Source: Phytophthora quininea (lineage: Eukaryota; Oomycota; Peronosporomycetes; Peronosporales; Peronosporaceae). From it: a stretch of DNA of 64,000 bases. The stretch covers positions 124,001 through 188,000 of the forward strand of contig JAAVTG010000038.1 of the NCBI GenBank assembly GCA_011947345.1. Reading direction: 5' to 3'. The first letter of the stretch is position 1, and every line of letters begins with the position of its first letter. The notes under the pieces are model-generated. The model worked only from the letters and a program-made list of their open reading frames with translations, had not been told where the DNA came from and did no database searches. Below, piece by piece: positions 31,813 through 43,273 of the stretch. Both the position numbers and the translations under genes were made by a program.

Positions 31813-32982
31813 CACTTCCCATCTCGACCTTGAGCCGCCCCACGAATTTTCATGTTACAATTAGAAACCCTAAACAAAATTTGAACTATTTTTACTGGTA
31901 TGCTTCTTTTCAATTTATCGTATTGTGTTGTTAATAAGAGAATGTGAAGCTTCACCGACATCATCTTCAAAGCTGCCGCTGCTCGCACCGTCTTCTTCGA
32001 CTCGAAAAATAACCAAGACCAGGAAAGCATGCGTCTTCTGAAGTGAAAAGTCAAGGGCAACTCAATATGGTATTGATCATCTCTTCAACGATGAAGCTGT
32101 TCAAAATAAAAAAAAGAAAGTTTGCTACTGGTCTGCTCATAAAAACATACCTATGTCTTCATAAACGCAGAAAGCTGTGGTTGTTTACGTGGCTGACTGT
32201 GAAGAAGAGCGAGCATCGCGATGGTTCGACAAATAGTTTCGGAATTGCGAGTCGGCTGGAAAACTTGCGGCAGGTCTACTGAAGCTCGTAAAACAATGTC
32301 CACAGTCTGCATCTCGTCAGTCGCTTGTTGTAGCTAGTGAGCGCTTGAAACAAAATTGCGAAGTGAGATTAAAGTGGTTAGACTCTAGTTTCTAGTCCTC
32401 ACGAGAGCTGCCCTGTGGCAAGCTCTGTGCTCTCCTCCCAACCAGTCGTTTACCTCGATTATGAAGTGCCGCTGTTGATGCGGCAGGTTGATGTAGCACC
32501 ACTGCTGACGGGGCCTCCTTGTCGTTAATACCTTTGCCGTCGTGTAGTCGTAGTCCAGCAACTCGTTGTCTGCGTGAGTTGGCTTCAACATTGCCCCCAC
32601 GGCACTACACTCGTTTACGAAGGAGGCGAGTTCGCTTCGGCAGAGCTGAATGCTGAGTATGTTACAGCCCAAGAAGCTTACGCCAGCAATGTGACCGCTA
32701 TAACGTCCAGCAATGACTACCACGGCATGTTTTCGATCTACCAGGCGCTGTTTGTCTTGGCAGCCGAAATGATCCCGCATAAAAGGCCAAAACATGATGG
32801 CCTCGTGCATGCCACGCTTGAATCTCGCCGATACGGCGCTTTTAACAACCGATGGCTGGTTCAGTGACGCGCAAAAGCCGTTCAAGTGGTTCGAGTGCCT
32901 CCTCTAGTACATGATCACCTCGTATAGAACTTTTCTCATTTCGACAATAAAAAGACTTTGAAAACCATCGCTGTATGTGCAG

Positions 32983-33317
32983 CGGAGCTGCGTAGCAGTG
33001 CACGTGCACAGAGGAAGATGTAGGACTCCCCGAGTCTGTCTCTTTAGGCATCCCGCCTTAGGTTCTATACAAGAACCAAGTACAGTCCCGTAACTAGGAC
33101 TCGCAGAGTCAGTGTCCCTTAAAACAAGGACAACACTAATTAACTGCAAAAATAGAACTGAATTGAGTTGTTTATCTGACCTTTGCTATAAACGTATAGA
33201 CTAAACTATGTGGCATAGTTAATCTAAGAGATATGCAAATGAGTGGTGGAGAGCCAAATGGCTACACTATGGCTACATAGCCAAAAGTCTACACACGGTT
33301 ATGACTTTCGTGTAACC
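32983..33317 (-). repeat. Right long terminal inverted repeat
   Basis: About 335 bases, the inverted partner of 31284-31641. It includes ACTGCAAAAATAGAACTGAA and CAAATGAGTGGTGGAGAGCC, which have inverted counterparts at the left. Confidence 0.75.
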
Positions 33318-33689
33318 ACGTTTCAGTATGTATTCGCAGCAAATGAAGTTCTTGTCGAAGCGATACCAAAAGCGTTGGCTACTTCACGAGCCCCCACTTG
33401 ATCAGGTCTAGCACGATCGGGTCATCTCCGTGATCAGTCAGTGCCACCGGGAGATCCACGCCGTGATAAAGTTTCCGTATTGGGAATGACGGTGGCAGTC
33501 TTGGCCAACAATCAGTTAATGAAATATACATATTTTTCGTCTGTGAAGCGGAGAATTTTCTAGACCAGTGACAGCTACGAAATGATCACCGCAGCTCATG
33601 TATGTCCAGAGCCTCACTTCACAAAATACAATCGAGTCAAGTCAAGCGAAAACAAGGTGGAAAAGTGACCGCTGAGGCGGTGCTGAAGC

Positions 33690-34451
33690 GCGAACAGAGA
33701 GCTGTTGGAACGGAATCGAGCTGGTTCAACGACGCCTGTTGTCGTGTTTGAGGAGATTAGTCCTGCTGATTTCGCCCAGTGGTCTGAAGAAGAAGAGGGG
33801 AGGAGCTCTCTTTGTGCAGCTACGATCGCATTGCAGACGACAAAGGTCGAGTGGCCGTGTTCGAGTCGGGAACGGAGGAGCATGCAACCGTGACAGAGAG
33901 ATTGACTATTGGGATCATGTCGGAAGTACAACGAGCCGGTGATGATGTGGACTTGGTCGATACGCTGAGTTGCCACCCACACCGAGCGCCAGCGTTTGGC
34001 AGTCATGCGTTACTTCCCGATGGCGCATTCAAGCCTGTCAGTCTTTGTAACGGATCCAGCTCCGTTGTTTACGGTACGTATACAGTTAAAGTTTACGGAT
34101 AGTTTACGGGACGAGTTTACGGACGGTGTTGCTGTGGCCCAGAGCGCCAAGGACACCGAGCAAGCTAACCAACAATACACTTCTGCTTTTGCCATCGAGC
34201 CCCCAAAATGCTTCCATCACAGTCTTGCTATAGCTGCGTTTCCGACTTTCGTCCTTGAAGTGGCTCATTTGGAGCCTCTGGATCACTTGAAAGACAAGCT
34301 GCTGGAGTACATGGAACACCCCGAAGTCCAGGTGGCGGTTGGCGTCAAGATACAAGACTCGGAGCACACGATCATTCTGTACCAGCGCGACGAAGGCGGG
34401 GAAGTTGACACTCAACAAGTCAAGTTGAAGCAGGGTCAGCTACTTCCATGA
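33690..34451 (+). pseudogene. Broken gene with possible restriction-endonuclease-like domain
   Basis: Three plus-strand frames look sequentially coding: TTPVVVFEEISPADFAQW near 33730-33780, then IADDKGRVAVFESGTEEH with ALLPDGAFKPVSL near 33825-34050, then PTFVLEVAHLEPLDHLKDK and PEVQVAVGVKI at 34230-34360, stopping at 34451. The last block resembles the core of Uma2/PD-(D/E)XK-like folds (E-V at the strand end, then a helix ending KLLEYM). The frames are joined only by two changes, which may be homopolymer errors or decay. The function is unknown. Confidence 0.35.
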
Positions 34452-34764
34452 GTTTTCTTGCTTTAAAGACCATAGTGAGTCCAAACAACCCCAGCGATAA
34501 TTTCGCAAGTAGTAATTTGAGCGCTAACAGCTTCCCGAGGCTAGCGCTCCTGTTCCTGAACTATTTGCCTCGGCTTAAACCTGTCAGCGGCGTGGCGACC
34601 CGATTCGTGGCGGCATGAACCTATTGCGAAGCACATGCACCAGCTCTACTTCCTTAGCAAGAATGGTTATGAAAAATCGCCTCCATGAGCCGGTGGTAAT
34701 GGGGAGGATGATTGGTTTCCCTTCACGACTTTGACCGAAAAGTATCCCGCAAAGTCGACTACCG

Positions 34765-35419
34765 CGAGCCAAAAGGTTGAAGGGGAATGGTGGCGGTAAG
34801 TTCGACCGCGCATTTATTACACAGGAAGCAAACAGGTCGAACTGTTCCCAAGCCAACCACAGTGTTTTCAGAGACTGGTAAACTGGTAAAGCATTTTTTT
34901 TCACGTTGATGGTGAACTATAGACTACCGAGTGTACTCTGGCTCAATCCCGCCGTGTGGCTGTTCACCGATAGCAGTCCTACGGTCTACCGGAGACGCCG
35001 ACGCAGCAAGAAATCGAGGAAGCTGCCAAGGTGGCGAACGCTCACAACTTCATCACGCAGTTTCCAGACGGGTACAACACCCAGGTCGGCATGCAAGGCG
35101 AGCAGCTCTCGGGTGGCCAGAAGCAGCGCATCGCCATCGCTCGTACCACACTGAAGAACCCGAGTATCTTGCTGCTGGACGAAGCCACCAGCGCTTTGGA
35201 CTCGCAGAGCGAGAAAGTCGTGCAGGCAGCGCTGGACAAGGTGATGGCCTGGAGACGCCGGACGACGATCATCATCGCGCATCGGCTCGCGACGATCCAA
35301 AACGCAGACAAGATCTGCGTGGTGAGCGATGGCAAGGTGGCGGAGCAGGGTACACACCACGAACTTCTTCAACGCAACGGAATCTACGCAGATCTAGTGG
35401 CGTCTGCATCTTCGTAGGC
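34765..35419 (+). repeat. Inverted, internally deleted copy of the ABC transporter locus
   Basis: 34765-34978 matches the complement of about 43520-43745, the 5' flank of the transporter gene. 34979-35419 matches the complement of 39443-39883, its last ~440 coding bases. The junction at 34978/34979 joins them directly, so about 3.6 kb of transporter body is missing. The flank part has several substitutions, while the coding part is nearly identical. Confidence 0.85.
34979..35417 (+). pseudogene. C-terminal NBD2 fragment of ABCB transporter
   Basis: It encodes only the end of the second nucleotide-binding domain: [17 protein letters not shown], the ABC signature [14 protein letters not shown], Walker [14 protein letters not shown], the switch region [11 protein letters not shown], and the normal C-terminus. 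No Walker A and no membrane domain are present, so it cannot transport. Unlike the full gene, its signature-motif G run is complete, so this copy reads through where the full gene appears frame-shifted. Confidence 0.85.
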
Positions 35420-35546
35420 GTGACACTGCACACGCTTTGGAATGAATAAATCGTGCGCAATTCAAGTCTTTCAGGTTTCTCGAACATGCATTTCATTCCT
35501 GGGTAGGAACGGATCTCAATGTTGTCAAGGACAAAACATTTCGCTT

Positions 35547-36142
35547 TCACGAGCGCATGTAGCCTTCTAACGTCGACCGAGCGCAGAACGAACACGTTCT
35601 TGGCTCGTAGGCGTCGGCGTGCGTCGCCATCTGCGCGATGGTGCATGGTCCGCACAGGCATGCGCTTGCAATGTCCTTCAGAGTCGACCCGTGGATGGAG
35701 AAGAGGCCGCGCATTTTGGTGCGCAGTTGAGAGACGGCAATTGCAGCAACAATAGCTGCCACCACGCAGAAGAAGTCGAGGACGGCACTGTTTGCGATGA
35801 TGGCGAGCAGGACCAGCAAGTACAGCACTGCGTACAGTCCGATGACGATCGAGTAGCGCATCAGGCCCAGACGAGCGGCGATTTAAGCCACTGACACTCC
35901 CGGACAGACGAACACCATGCACCCTGCAACGAATTCACTGTTTCGAAAGGTTAATGAGGATGAAGCAAAGTTAAATGTCTTTCTTGCTAACCATTGGGGA
36001 TGCAGTCCCTGTAGAAGTCGAAGAGTTCGGCATTCCAGTGTCCGAGTTGGAGACCGTTGCGGTCCACGTCGACGGAGCCGCCTGTGGCTTCCTCCAGCTT
36101 GCTGGTGTACGCGGTCACGAACTCTTCCTTGGCCAACAGCAT
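35547..36142 (-). pseudogene. PLAC8-family protein with in-frame stop
   Basis: PLAC8 (Cys-rich) proteins are small membrane-associated proteins. Exon 1 is 35992-36142 (MLLAKEEFVTAYTS to DFYRDCIPN) and exon 2 is 35547-35923, with a 68-nt intron (GTTAGC to TTGCAG) at the same phase as in the paralogue at 58758-59750. Exon 2 holds CMVFVCPGVSVA, then a TAA at 35883-35885 exactly where the paralogue has the Gln of SVAQICARLG. The remaining frame continues with two hydrophobic segments, LFSIHGSTLKDIASACLCG and CTIAQMATHADAYE. The stop could arise from CAA by one C-to-T change. It also lacks the long acidic N-terminus of the paralogue. Confidence 0.75.
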
Positions 36143-36666
36143 CGCTTCTCAATCTCGTGTCCAGTCGGCGAATGAACGCGAAAGCGGGTGAGAGACTCGC
36201 AGCCATCGGTAACCCCTCCAACCTGGCTACAATTTCTTGCTTTCCTACTTGCTGTCTCAATCTGCGCACCTGAGCCGAACGAAAAGTGTGGATTTCCACC
36301 CGCAGCTTGCCGTCTGCATCTTGACCAGGTGCTGGTTCTAATCCGATGTGTCATAACTGGCAGCTTCCTACGTCATGAAGATTGTTGATACACTCAGACT
36401 GTCCGGTGCTACAGCGGATCCACCACCACCGCCAGAAACCAAACGCCACCACCAGAAAGGAAACAAAAGGCAACAATGCGCGTGAACAGTTGAGAGTTTG
36501 CATTGATAAATAACGCGTTGCACGAGTGCTACCTAAATACCCCCTTGGTCGACATCGACTGCATTGGGGTCGAATGAGGAAGTGTGGGGAGTCTGCGATG
36601 ACGAACTTGCCTCCCCTCCTTTTTCCTTCTGGAGTGTCTCTATTGTGGGCCTGTCCAGGTATCTGC

Positions 36667-36954
36667 TTACTCTTCTTCCTCCTCTTCGTCCTCCGAGATG
36701 GCGTTAAGTCCCGTGGAGGAAATGCTGGACGGGGAGCTGGCGATCTCGGCGGCCACACCCGTGAACGAGCGACGCATGTACGAGAGTTCCTGTCAACAGC
36801 GACAGCAGATGTCATCAGCACCAATGTATCAAAATGTACGATAGTGTAGCAATGTAGTACACACCTCGAGGATGAGCTGCGCCATCTCGTCGTCGGCGTC
36901 GAACGACACAAACGAGCTGAGTTGCTGCTGGGCGTTGTGGCTGGGGGCTTCCAT
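36667..36954 (-). CDS. Small acidic-tailed protein, 70 residues
   Basis: Two exons, 36865-36954 and 36667-36789, with a 75-nt intron (GTGTGT to GACAG). It starts at the ATG at 36954 (MEAPSHNAQQQL). The spliced product is 70 residues: a Gln-rich start, a helical centre (DDEMAQLILEELSYMRRSF) and a C-terminus of six Glu after SED. Clean splice sites and intact frames support a real gene. I do not recognise the family. A longer antisense-free frame at 36351-37172 in the same direction is a shadow that ignores splicing. Confidence 0.65.
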
Positions 36955-38139
36955 TCTCTTTGTTTGAGGTGGGGGAGAACCGAGACCTTCACACGCTTCG
37001 CTTCTGCGGTCGCTGGTAAAATGGTGAATAAAGAGCTGGAAACACGTCCACTCGTTGGGCGAGCAAGCAGAGGACACGGGTCAAGAGAGGTATTCTTGCC
37101 CAAAAGTGAGGTTTGGCCGCGCCGCAAAGTACGAATCCTGCGACACAACCAATCGCTGCGCGGTATTTCCAATCTACTGGATTTAGTGCACTAGTGGGCC
37201 AATCGGAGGCGTTTCAGCTGGAGGCGCGTCACACGGGGAGGGGCTTTTGGGCGAAAAGAAATGATCGACGTCATCGGTCGGACGATCGCAAGACGATCCG
37301 CGTCAGCGGCTAGAATTGCAATAAACTGCACCGGTATTAGAAACTGTAGCCACACTGTTGTATACTCTTAACTAGGGTCATAACATGTAATTACCACGGT
37401 TGAAGCTGGGACGGCATTGACTGAACGGTATCTTGCGGCCACCCGTTTCCCGCCAGCAGCTGCAGACCAAGAGGATGGATCAAGCTGGCGGTCGGAGGGT
37501 AGCTGGACCCGCCTAAAGAGCCGCGACGCCATGTCCAAGACGTCGATGCAAATGCTGCGGCAGCGTTCAAAGCGGAGGTGGGTTCCGAAAATCCGTGGCC
37601 CCAGGAGCAAGCATTTCAGTTGATGACGGTTCCTGAAGCGGGCTAGGTGATCGATGCGTGATGGGAGGTGCGTCGACAGTCTGTGACATGTGCAGGCCTA
37701 CCAAGCAGCAAACAGCAATTCGAAAGGCAACATGCCCATTCTCTCATTGCCTGGCTGCGTGGACAACTCCGCCAGGTAGCGCTATATCTTCTATCCATTG
37801 GACTTCTTCCCGCGGCAGTTTTCCACGCTGTTTTGGAGCCTGCGAACGCTTCCGCTGCGGGAAGCTTCATGCCCTCTCGCACCAACGTGCTTGCAGTGCA
37901 AGTTGCAGCGGCTCGATTGAACAACTGGCAGAGAGACGCTGGCCCCGCCACACACAAGATTGTTCTCGTGCGAGCCCGTCCTCTTCCTTTCTCCGCAGTA
38001 AGTAACGACGTTAATCAATGCCAAGTGACGCAAGATGCAGTGGTTTGATACATTCGCGCATTGAATTTCCAGACCGAGCGGCCTCCTCGAAGCCTTGCAG
38101 GTGCTTGTACAGCTTCTTATCAGGGCTCAGTCGCTCTGC
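36955..38139. other. Intergenic, about 1.2 kb, one doubtful ORF
   Basis: A 126-codon plus-strand frame at 37668-38048 (HAHSLIAWLRGQLRQVALY and QVAAARLNNWQ) looks somewhat protein-like but has no recognised domain. Overlapping frames on both strands make chance equally likely. No repeat was seen. Confidence 0.3.
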
Positions 38140-39268
38140 TTACATGATGCTGGCCAGCTCGGTGACCTCGTCCACCATCACCAACTTTTTCTCCCCCTTC
38201 TCAGGCTCGTCCTCCTCCTTCGTCATGATCGGGTATGACGCATCCGTGGCGATGCCGCACTGGTTGTCCTTGTTGCGGCTCATCATGATATAGCCCTTCA
38301 TGCCCCACGACTCCCCACGAGTTCTTGACGAGGTAAAAGTCCTTGCCCTTATAGGTGCCGTAGCCCGCGGCGGCCACGCCGTGGTCCAGCGAGTCGGGCG
38401 AATTGCCGCACAACGGCCAACTGTACACGCCGTGGCGGTACAGCTGGAACGTAAAGCTGCTGGCGTCAATGGCCACGGCCTGCACGCCCTTGGTGGCGAT
38501 CGCGGCCTTGAGCGCGTTCTCGTCGCCAGAGGTCACGTTCGCGTACGACGTAAAGTGGCCGATGGCCTTGCCGTCCTTAGCATTGCAGATTCCTTTCGAT
38601 TCAGCCGTGTACTCGTAGTCCTTCTCGCGGTCGATCTTACCACCGTGATGCTGGATGATCTCCTCGTAGCCCTCACTCATCTCTCCTCCGTGGTTGCACG
38701 TGTCAATGCCGCCCAGAGTGCAGTCCACGAGCTCCTGCTCCGAGAATGACTCGAGCGTGCCCGTGCTGAGCGAATAGGCGCACTCCATGGCGGCCACGGC
38801 CGAGAAGGCCCAGCACGAGCCGCACTGGCCCTGGTTCTTGACGGGTGTCACGGCGTCGTGCTCCCGCCAGTCCCAAGTGGCTGGCAGGTCCTGCACATTG
38901 CTGCTGGCGAAAGTCTCGGCTGCCTTCGAGTTGCTGTCGACTCGGTAGCCGAGCAGCTGCTTGTACTCGTCGTCCGAGAGGTCGGCGAGAGGGTTTAGCC
39001 CCAGGGAGAAGCTGTACTCCCCGCGGTTAAAGGCTTCGTTGTGGACGTTGATGCGATCCAAATTGATGGCGAAGGTTTGGAACTTCTGCAGCACTAAACT
39101 CTCGTCGTTGCGGAGGGAGCGGTAGGGCTTCTCGTAGTCCAGCGCGTAGTCCACGAACGCTTCCCACGTCTGCTGGTCCGAGGAGGGGAGCGAGGAAGCC
39201 AGCTCCGAGGTGAGCGCCGACGCGGAGACAGCCAGCGAGGCCACGAGCAGGGAGGAGAACACCTTCAT
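38140..39268 (-). CDS. Papain-family (C1A) cysteine protease with signal peptide, one frame break
   Basis: The ATG at 39268 gives a signal peptide ([18 protein letters not shown]), so the enzyme is secreted or lysosomal. An inhibitor I29-type propeptide follows ([42 protein letters not shown]). The mature enzyme starts near [17 protein letters not shown]. Catalytic residues: oxyanion Gln and nucleophile Cys in [12 protein letters not shown], His in [10 protein letters not shown], Asn in VKNSWG. One missing base at the C run 38313-38316 breaks the frame just after NSWG; past it the frame continues [19 protein letters not shown] and ends with an unusual ~35-residue Glu/Lys-rich tail. If uncorrected, the frame ends at 38201. 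Confidence 0.92.
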
Positions 39269-39443
39269 CTTGGACGCGAAGGATCTGATACTTTTTCGGA
39301 TTTGATGAAAGGGTTTTCCTCCCTCGAGGGTATAATGAAAGCAAGTCAAAAACTCTTGGTTGTCGAAGTTGAAGAGACCGATGTCTTGGACCAATCACAT
39401 GCAAGCTGATGCAAGATATGTATTCTTTCGAGCTGTATCATTC

Positions 39444-42400
39444 CTACGAAGATGCAGACGCCACTAGATCTGCGTAGATGCCGTTGCGTTGAAGAAGTTC
39501 GTGGTGTGTACCCTGCTCCGCCACCTTGCCATCGCTCACCACGCAGATCTTGTCTGCGTTTTGGATCGTCGCGAGCCGATGCGCGATGATGATCGTCGTC
39601 CGGCGTCTCCAGGCCATCACCTTGTCCAGCGCTGCCTGCACGACTTTCTCGCTCTGCGAGTCCAAAGCGCTGGTGGCTTCGTCCAGCAGCAAGATACTCG
39701 GGTTCTTCAGTGTGGTACGAGCGATGGCGATGCGCTGCTTCTGGCCACCGAGAGCTGCTCGCCTTGCATGCCGACCTGGGTGTTGTACCCGTCTGGAAAC
39801 TGCGTGATGAAGTTGTGAGCGTTCGCCACCTTGGCAGCTTCCTCGATTTCTTGCTGCGTCGGCGTCTCCGGTAGACCGTAGGCGATGTTCTCAGCGATGG
39901 TGCCAATGAAGAGGGTCGGCTCCTGAGCGACGAGGCCGATCTGGCTGCGCAGCCAACGCAGGTTCAGCCTCCTGATGTCGTGGCCGTCCAGAAGCACATC
40001 GCCCGCCACAGGGTCGTAGAACCGTTCGAGCAGGGAGACGATGGTGCTCTTGCCGCCTCCGCTTGACCCGCAAAACGCAACCGTTTGGCCAGCATCGATG
40101 ACCAAGTTGTAGTGCTTCAGCACTTGGACTTCCGGGCGAGTGGGGTAGCGGAACGAGACGTCTCTGAACTCGAGTCGACCGTCGATCACAGCTAGTTGCA
40201 GACCTTCCGAGCTGAACGAATCGATTGGGGCTACACGATCATGGATGGCAGTGATCGTCGACCCAGCTTTGAAGGCGCTGGGGGCATCAGCCAAGAAGCT
40301 GAAGGCACCACTAACGAACCGGATCGACATCATGATGACCATCAGGGACCTCGACAATTCCTCGAACGTAATCGAGCCGTCGTTCACCTTCTTGGCCCCG
40401 TACCAAAAGATTAAAGCGTACGTCGCCATCATGATCGAAGAGCTGAAGCCGAGAGAGATCCCATCGATCTGCGTCTCCTTGTATCCCTTGCGAAGTGGTT
40501 CCTCCAGTAGCTCGTCAAATGCATCCACCGACTTCTGCTGAATACCCAAAGCAGCGACAGTCCTCACATTAGTCAGGACTTCCGACGCATGCGCACCAGG
40601 TACAGCTAAATCGTCCGACAGCAGAGCTCCTCCTCCAACTTGTTTCGTACGCCCGATAGATCCGATTAAGAGAAATGGAACTGTTGCTAACATGATAAGC
40701 GACAGCAACCAGCTACCAAAGCCAAACGAAATCACCAGCGCAGAAATTAACGTGAAAATCGCCTGGAAAGCTTGCGCCTGAGAGTCTCCAGAAATCAAGC
40801 CCACTTTGGTCGCGTTCGTTGCGAGATCTGCAGTCAGAGCTCCGACAGCGTGCTCCTTCTCATCAAAGAAGCCGATGTTCTGTCGACAGAGCCCCTCGAA
40901 GTTCATCTTACGCAGACGTGTGGTGATCTTCTCCTCGATAAACTTGAAACAGTACGTCTCCATGTATATGAAGACCATGATCACCACGGCAGCGACCAGG
41001 AACAGAATGCCGTAGAGTTGTGCCTTGTCGTACAGATCACTCAGGTAGGATTTATCTCCAGATGCTTGAAAGAGCCCAAACTTGTTTGTCATCGTCGTCA
41101 TCATCTCCGCGACCAGCACCGCAGACATCGGCATGAACAGTCCAGACGCACACGCACCGATGATACCAATAATGTAGAACTTGAGTTCTGCTCTGCTCAA
41201 CTGAGCGATGTCCATCAGACCAAACGGTTCTGTCACCAAAGTATTAGTTTCCACATCAAGAACCGAGTCGTTTGTCTTGGATGACGCGTTACTCTTCGAT
41301 CGAGAGAGCTTGGCATTATCGCTCCACTCCACCTCGGGCAATATCGCTTGAGGTTCTTCGTCCCGTGATTGCAGCTCTTGGTTTTGGTACATGGTCCTGT
41401 AAATGCCGTGCTCGAGCTGCACCAGCTCATCGTGTGTGCCGCTTTCCGCTACGTGTCCGCCTTCAAGCACCACGATCTTGTCAGCGTGACGGATGGTGCT
41501 CAGCCGGTGAGCGATCACCAAAGTCGTCATGTTGGTTGTGGCCATCAGATTGTCCAAAGCTGCTTGCACGAGCTTCTCGCTCTCGTTATCCAACGCGCTT
41601 GTAGCTTCATCGAGGATAAGAATCTTCGGTTTGCGAACGATGGCACGCGCAATGGCAACGCGCTGCTTCTGGCCGCCAGACAACGACGCACCTTTCTCTC
41701 CAGCCAACGTATCGTACTGCTCGGGAAGGGCCATGATGAAGTCATGTGCGCTCGACAGCTTGCAAGCAGCAACGGCCTCTTCACGCCTCACGTTCTCGCC
41801 ACCCATGGCAATGTTCTCGAAGATGGTCGTTCCGAACAGCACCGGCTCCTGCGATACCATGCCGATCTGCGATCGTAACCATTTGACGTTCAGTTCTTTG
41901 ATATCTCTTCCATCGAGATAAATGGCACCGCCGGTTGGATCGTAAAATCTCTCAAGGAGTGCTGCGATCGTGCTCTTGCCACCACCGCTGGCACCGGCAA
42001 ACGCAACGAATTGGCCAGGTTCGATGGTACCATTGTAGTCACGCAATACTTGAGCGTCTGGACGGCTTGGGTAGGTGAAGTTGACATGCTTCGCCTCGAT
42101 CTTGCCTTCACATGCTGTTGGAACGATACCGTCGTCGTGACTCTCGGCGTCGATAACACTCCGAGTATCAAGGATAGCGAACAGTCCATGAGCAGCTCCA
42201 CTAGCGTTCGATACTGCGGAAATACTCGGGAGATCTTACCAAGCGAGCTTGTTCCGAGCATGACACTAAAGAAGACAGCACATACATCCGATGGCTCAGA
42301 ATCGTCTTGCGAGATCTTCCATCCGCCGTACCAAAGTCCAACCGCGTATGCGACCCACACGCTGGCGCGAAACATCGAGAACACCGCAGACAACTTTTTG

Positions 42401-43273
42401 TTCTGAGCGATGCTGTCCTTTTCCGCTTGGTTGACCTTCTCCTCAAATTTAGCGATCGCCTTCGTCTCCGCGTTGAGCGATGTCACGGCACGCATCGACC
42501 CCAACGTTTCTTCAGCTACAGACCCAGCTTCCGCGTAGACCTGTTGAGACCAGTCAGCTCTGGCACGCATGGTTTTAATAAGGGTCTTCATCAAAACCAT
42601 CACTACTGGGATGATAGCCGACATGACAAGCGTAATATCCCACCCGCGAGCAAAGCCAATGACGAATCCCACGACGAACTGCAACGTGTATCGAAACGCG
42701 TCCCCGAGTTTCGGTCCCATGCCGTCCTTGATCCGAACCGTGTCCCCAGTGAGGCGACTCGACAATTGCAAAGCGTCCTGCTCGTCGTACCAGCTGATAT
42801 CGAGGTAGAGCATTCGCTTGAGGGCTTCTCTGCGCAGAGCTTTGATCTGTCGCTCGGCGCTGTGGACGAGAGCCACGTAAGAGCCGTAGTCCGTGACGAA
42901 CAAGGCCACGGCGATAAGCGTAAAATCCAGAGCCGCAGAGTCTACCGTATCCATATCCACTGGGGCAGACGCGAAGCCTGACAGCACGTTGCCGAACGCT
43001 AAGGCCATGAGCGGATTCAATGCACCGTTGGCTCCGGCCAGCACGATACCGATCGCTAGTAGCAACTTGTCGAACGGCGTGCCGTAGCGGTACAGATCGG
43101 TGAACTTGAACTTGGAGGCACTGTCTTGAGCAGTATTGTCCGAAGTGTCCGACTCAGTCTCCTTCTTTTGAGGTTCTTGTCGAGAGCGTCGGCGTTAACA
43201 GCGCGAGAAGATTCCAGTCGCTGGTACGGAGTGCCCCACGAGGGGATACATCGCCTTTGTTATCGGCTGCCAT
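39444..43273 (-). CDS. Full-length ABCB/MDR-type ABC transporter, several frame breaks
   Basis: About 1,275 residues arranged TMD1-NBD1-TMD2-NBD2, as in P-glycoprotein-like exporters. The ATG at 43273 ([13 protein letters not shown]) leads to TMD1 ([21 protein letters not shown]). NBD1: Walker [10 protein letters not shown], signature LSGGQKQR, Walker [16 protein letters not shown]2 begins [22 protein letters not shown]2: GSSGGGKST, then QEPTLFIGT and the C-terminus ending at 39444. Breaks: CC at 39748-39749 in the NBD2 signature (the inverted duplicate has one more C/G there), GGG at 42228-42230, and one or two near 43150-43215 in the N-terminal linker. Plasma-membrane drug or lipid export is the usual role; the substrate is unknown. 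Confidence 0.9.

Larger units (their letters stand above)
31284..33317. mobile_element. 2.03-kb DNA element with long terminal inverted repeats, class unknown
   Basis: The ends begin GGGTTACACGAAAGTCA and the complement of TGACTTTCGTGTAACC. Inverted similarity extends about 340-360 bases inward from each end with scattered differences. A 3-bp duplication, ACG, flanks it (31281-31283 and 33318-33320). The roughly 1.3-kb core has no recognisable transposase; it holds a CRN header near its left inner edge and a 166-codon minus-strand frame at 32385-32885 of unknown meaning. It is probably non-autonomous. A 3-bp duplication fits several TIR superfamilies, so no assignment is made. Confidence 0.75.
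31155..33516 (-). pseudogene. Unrecognised gene fragment split by the long-TIR element
   Basis: Two coding-like stretches on the minus strand flank the element. Upstream, 33321-33516 includes FPIRKLYHGVDLPVALTD and FWYRFDKNFICCEYILK. Downstream, 31155-31280 includes YVIDPDIDPKGENEDDL and ends at a TAA at 31155. They are in register across the insertion if one copy of the 3-bp target duplication is counted, so one gene was interrupted. One further frame change lies near 33400. I do not recognise the family. The 5' end was not found. Confidence 0.5.

Noticed and set aside
36351..37172. 273-codon minus-strand frame
   Set aside because: Ignores a clean 75-nt intron; the spliced 70-residue product has better support.
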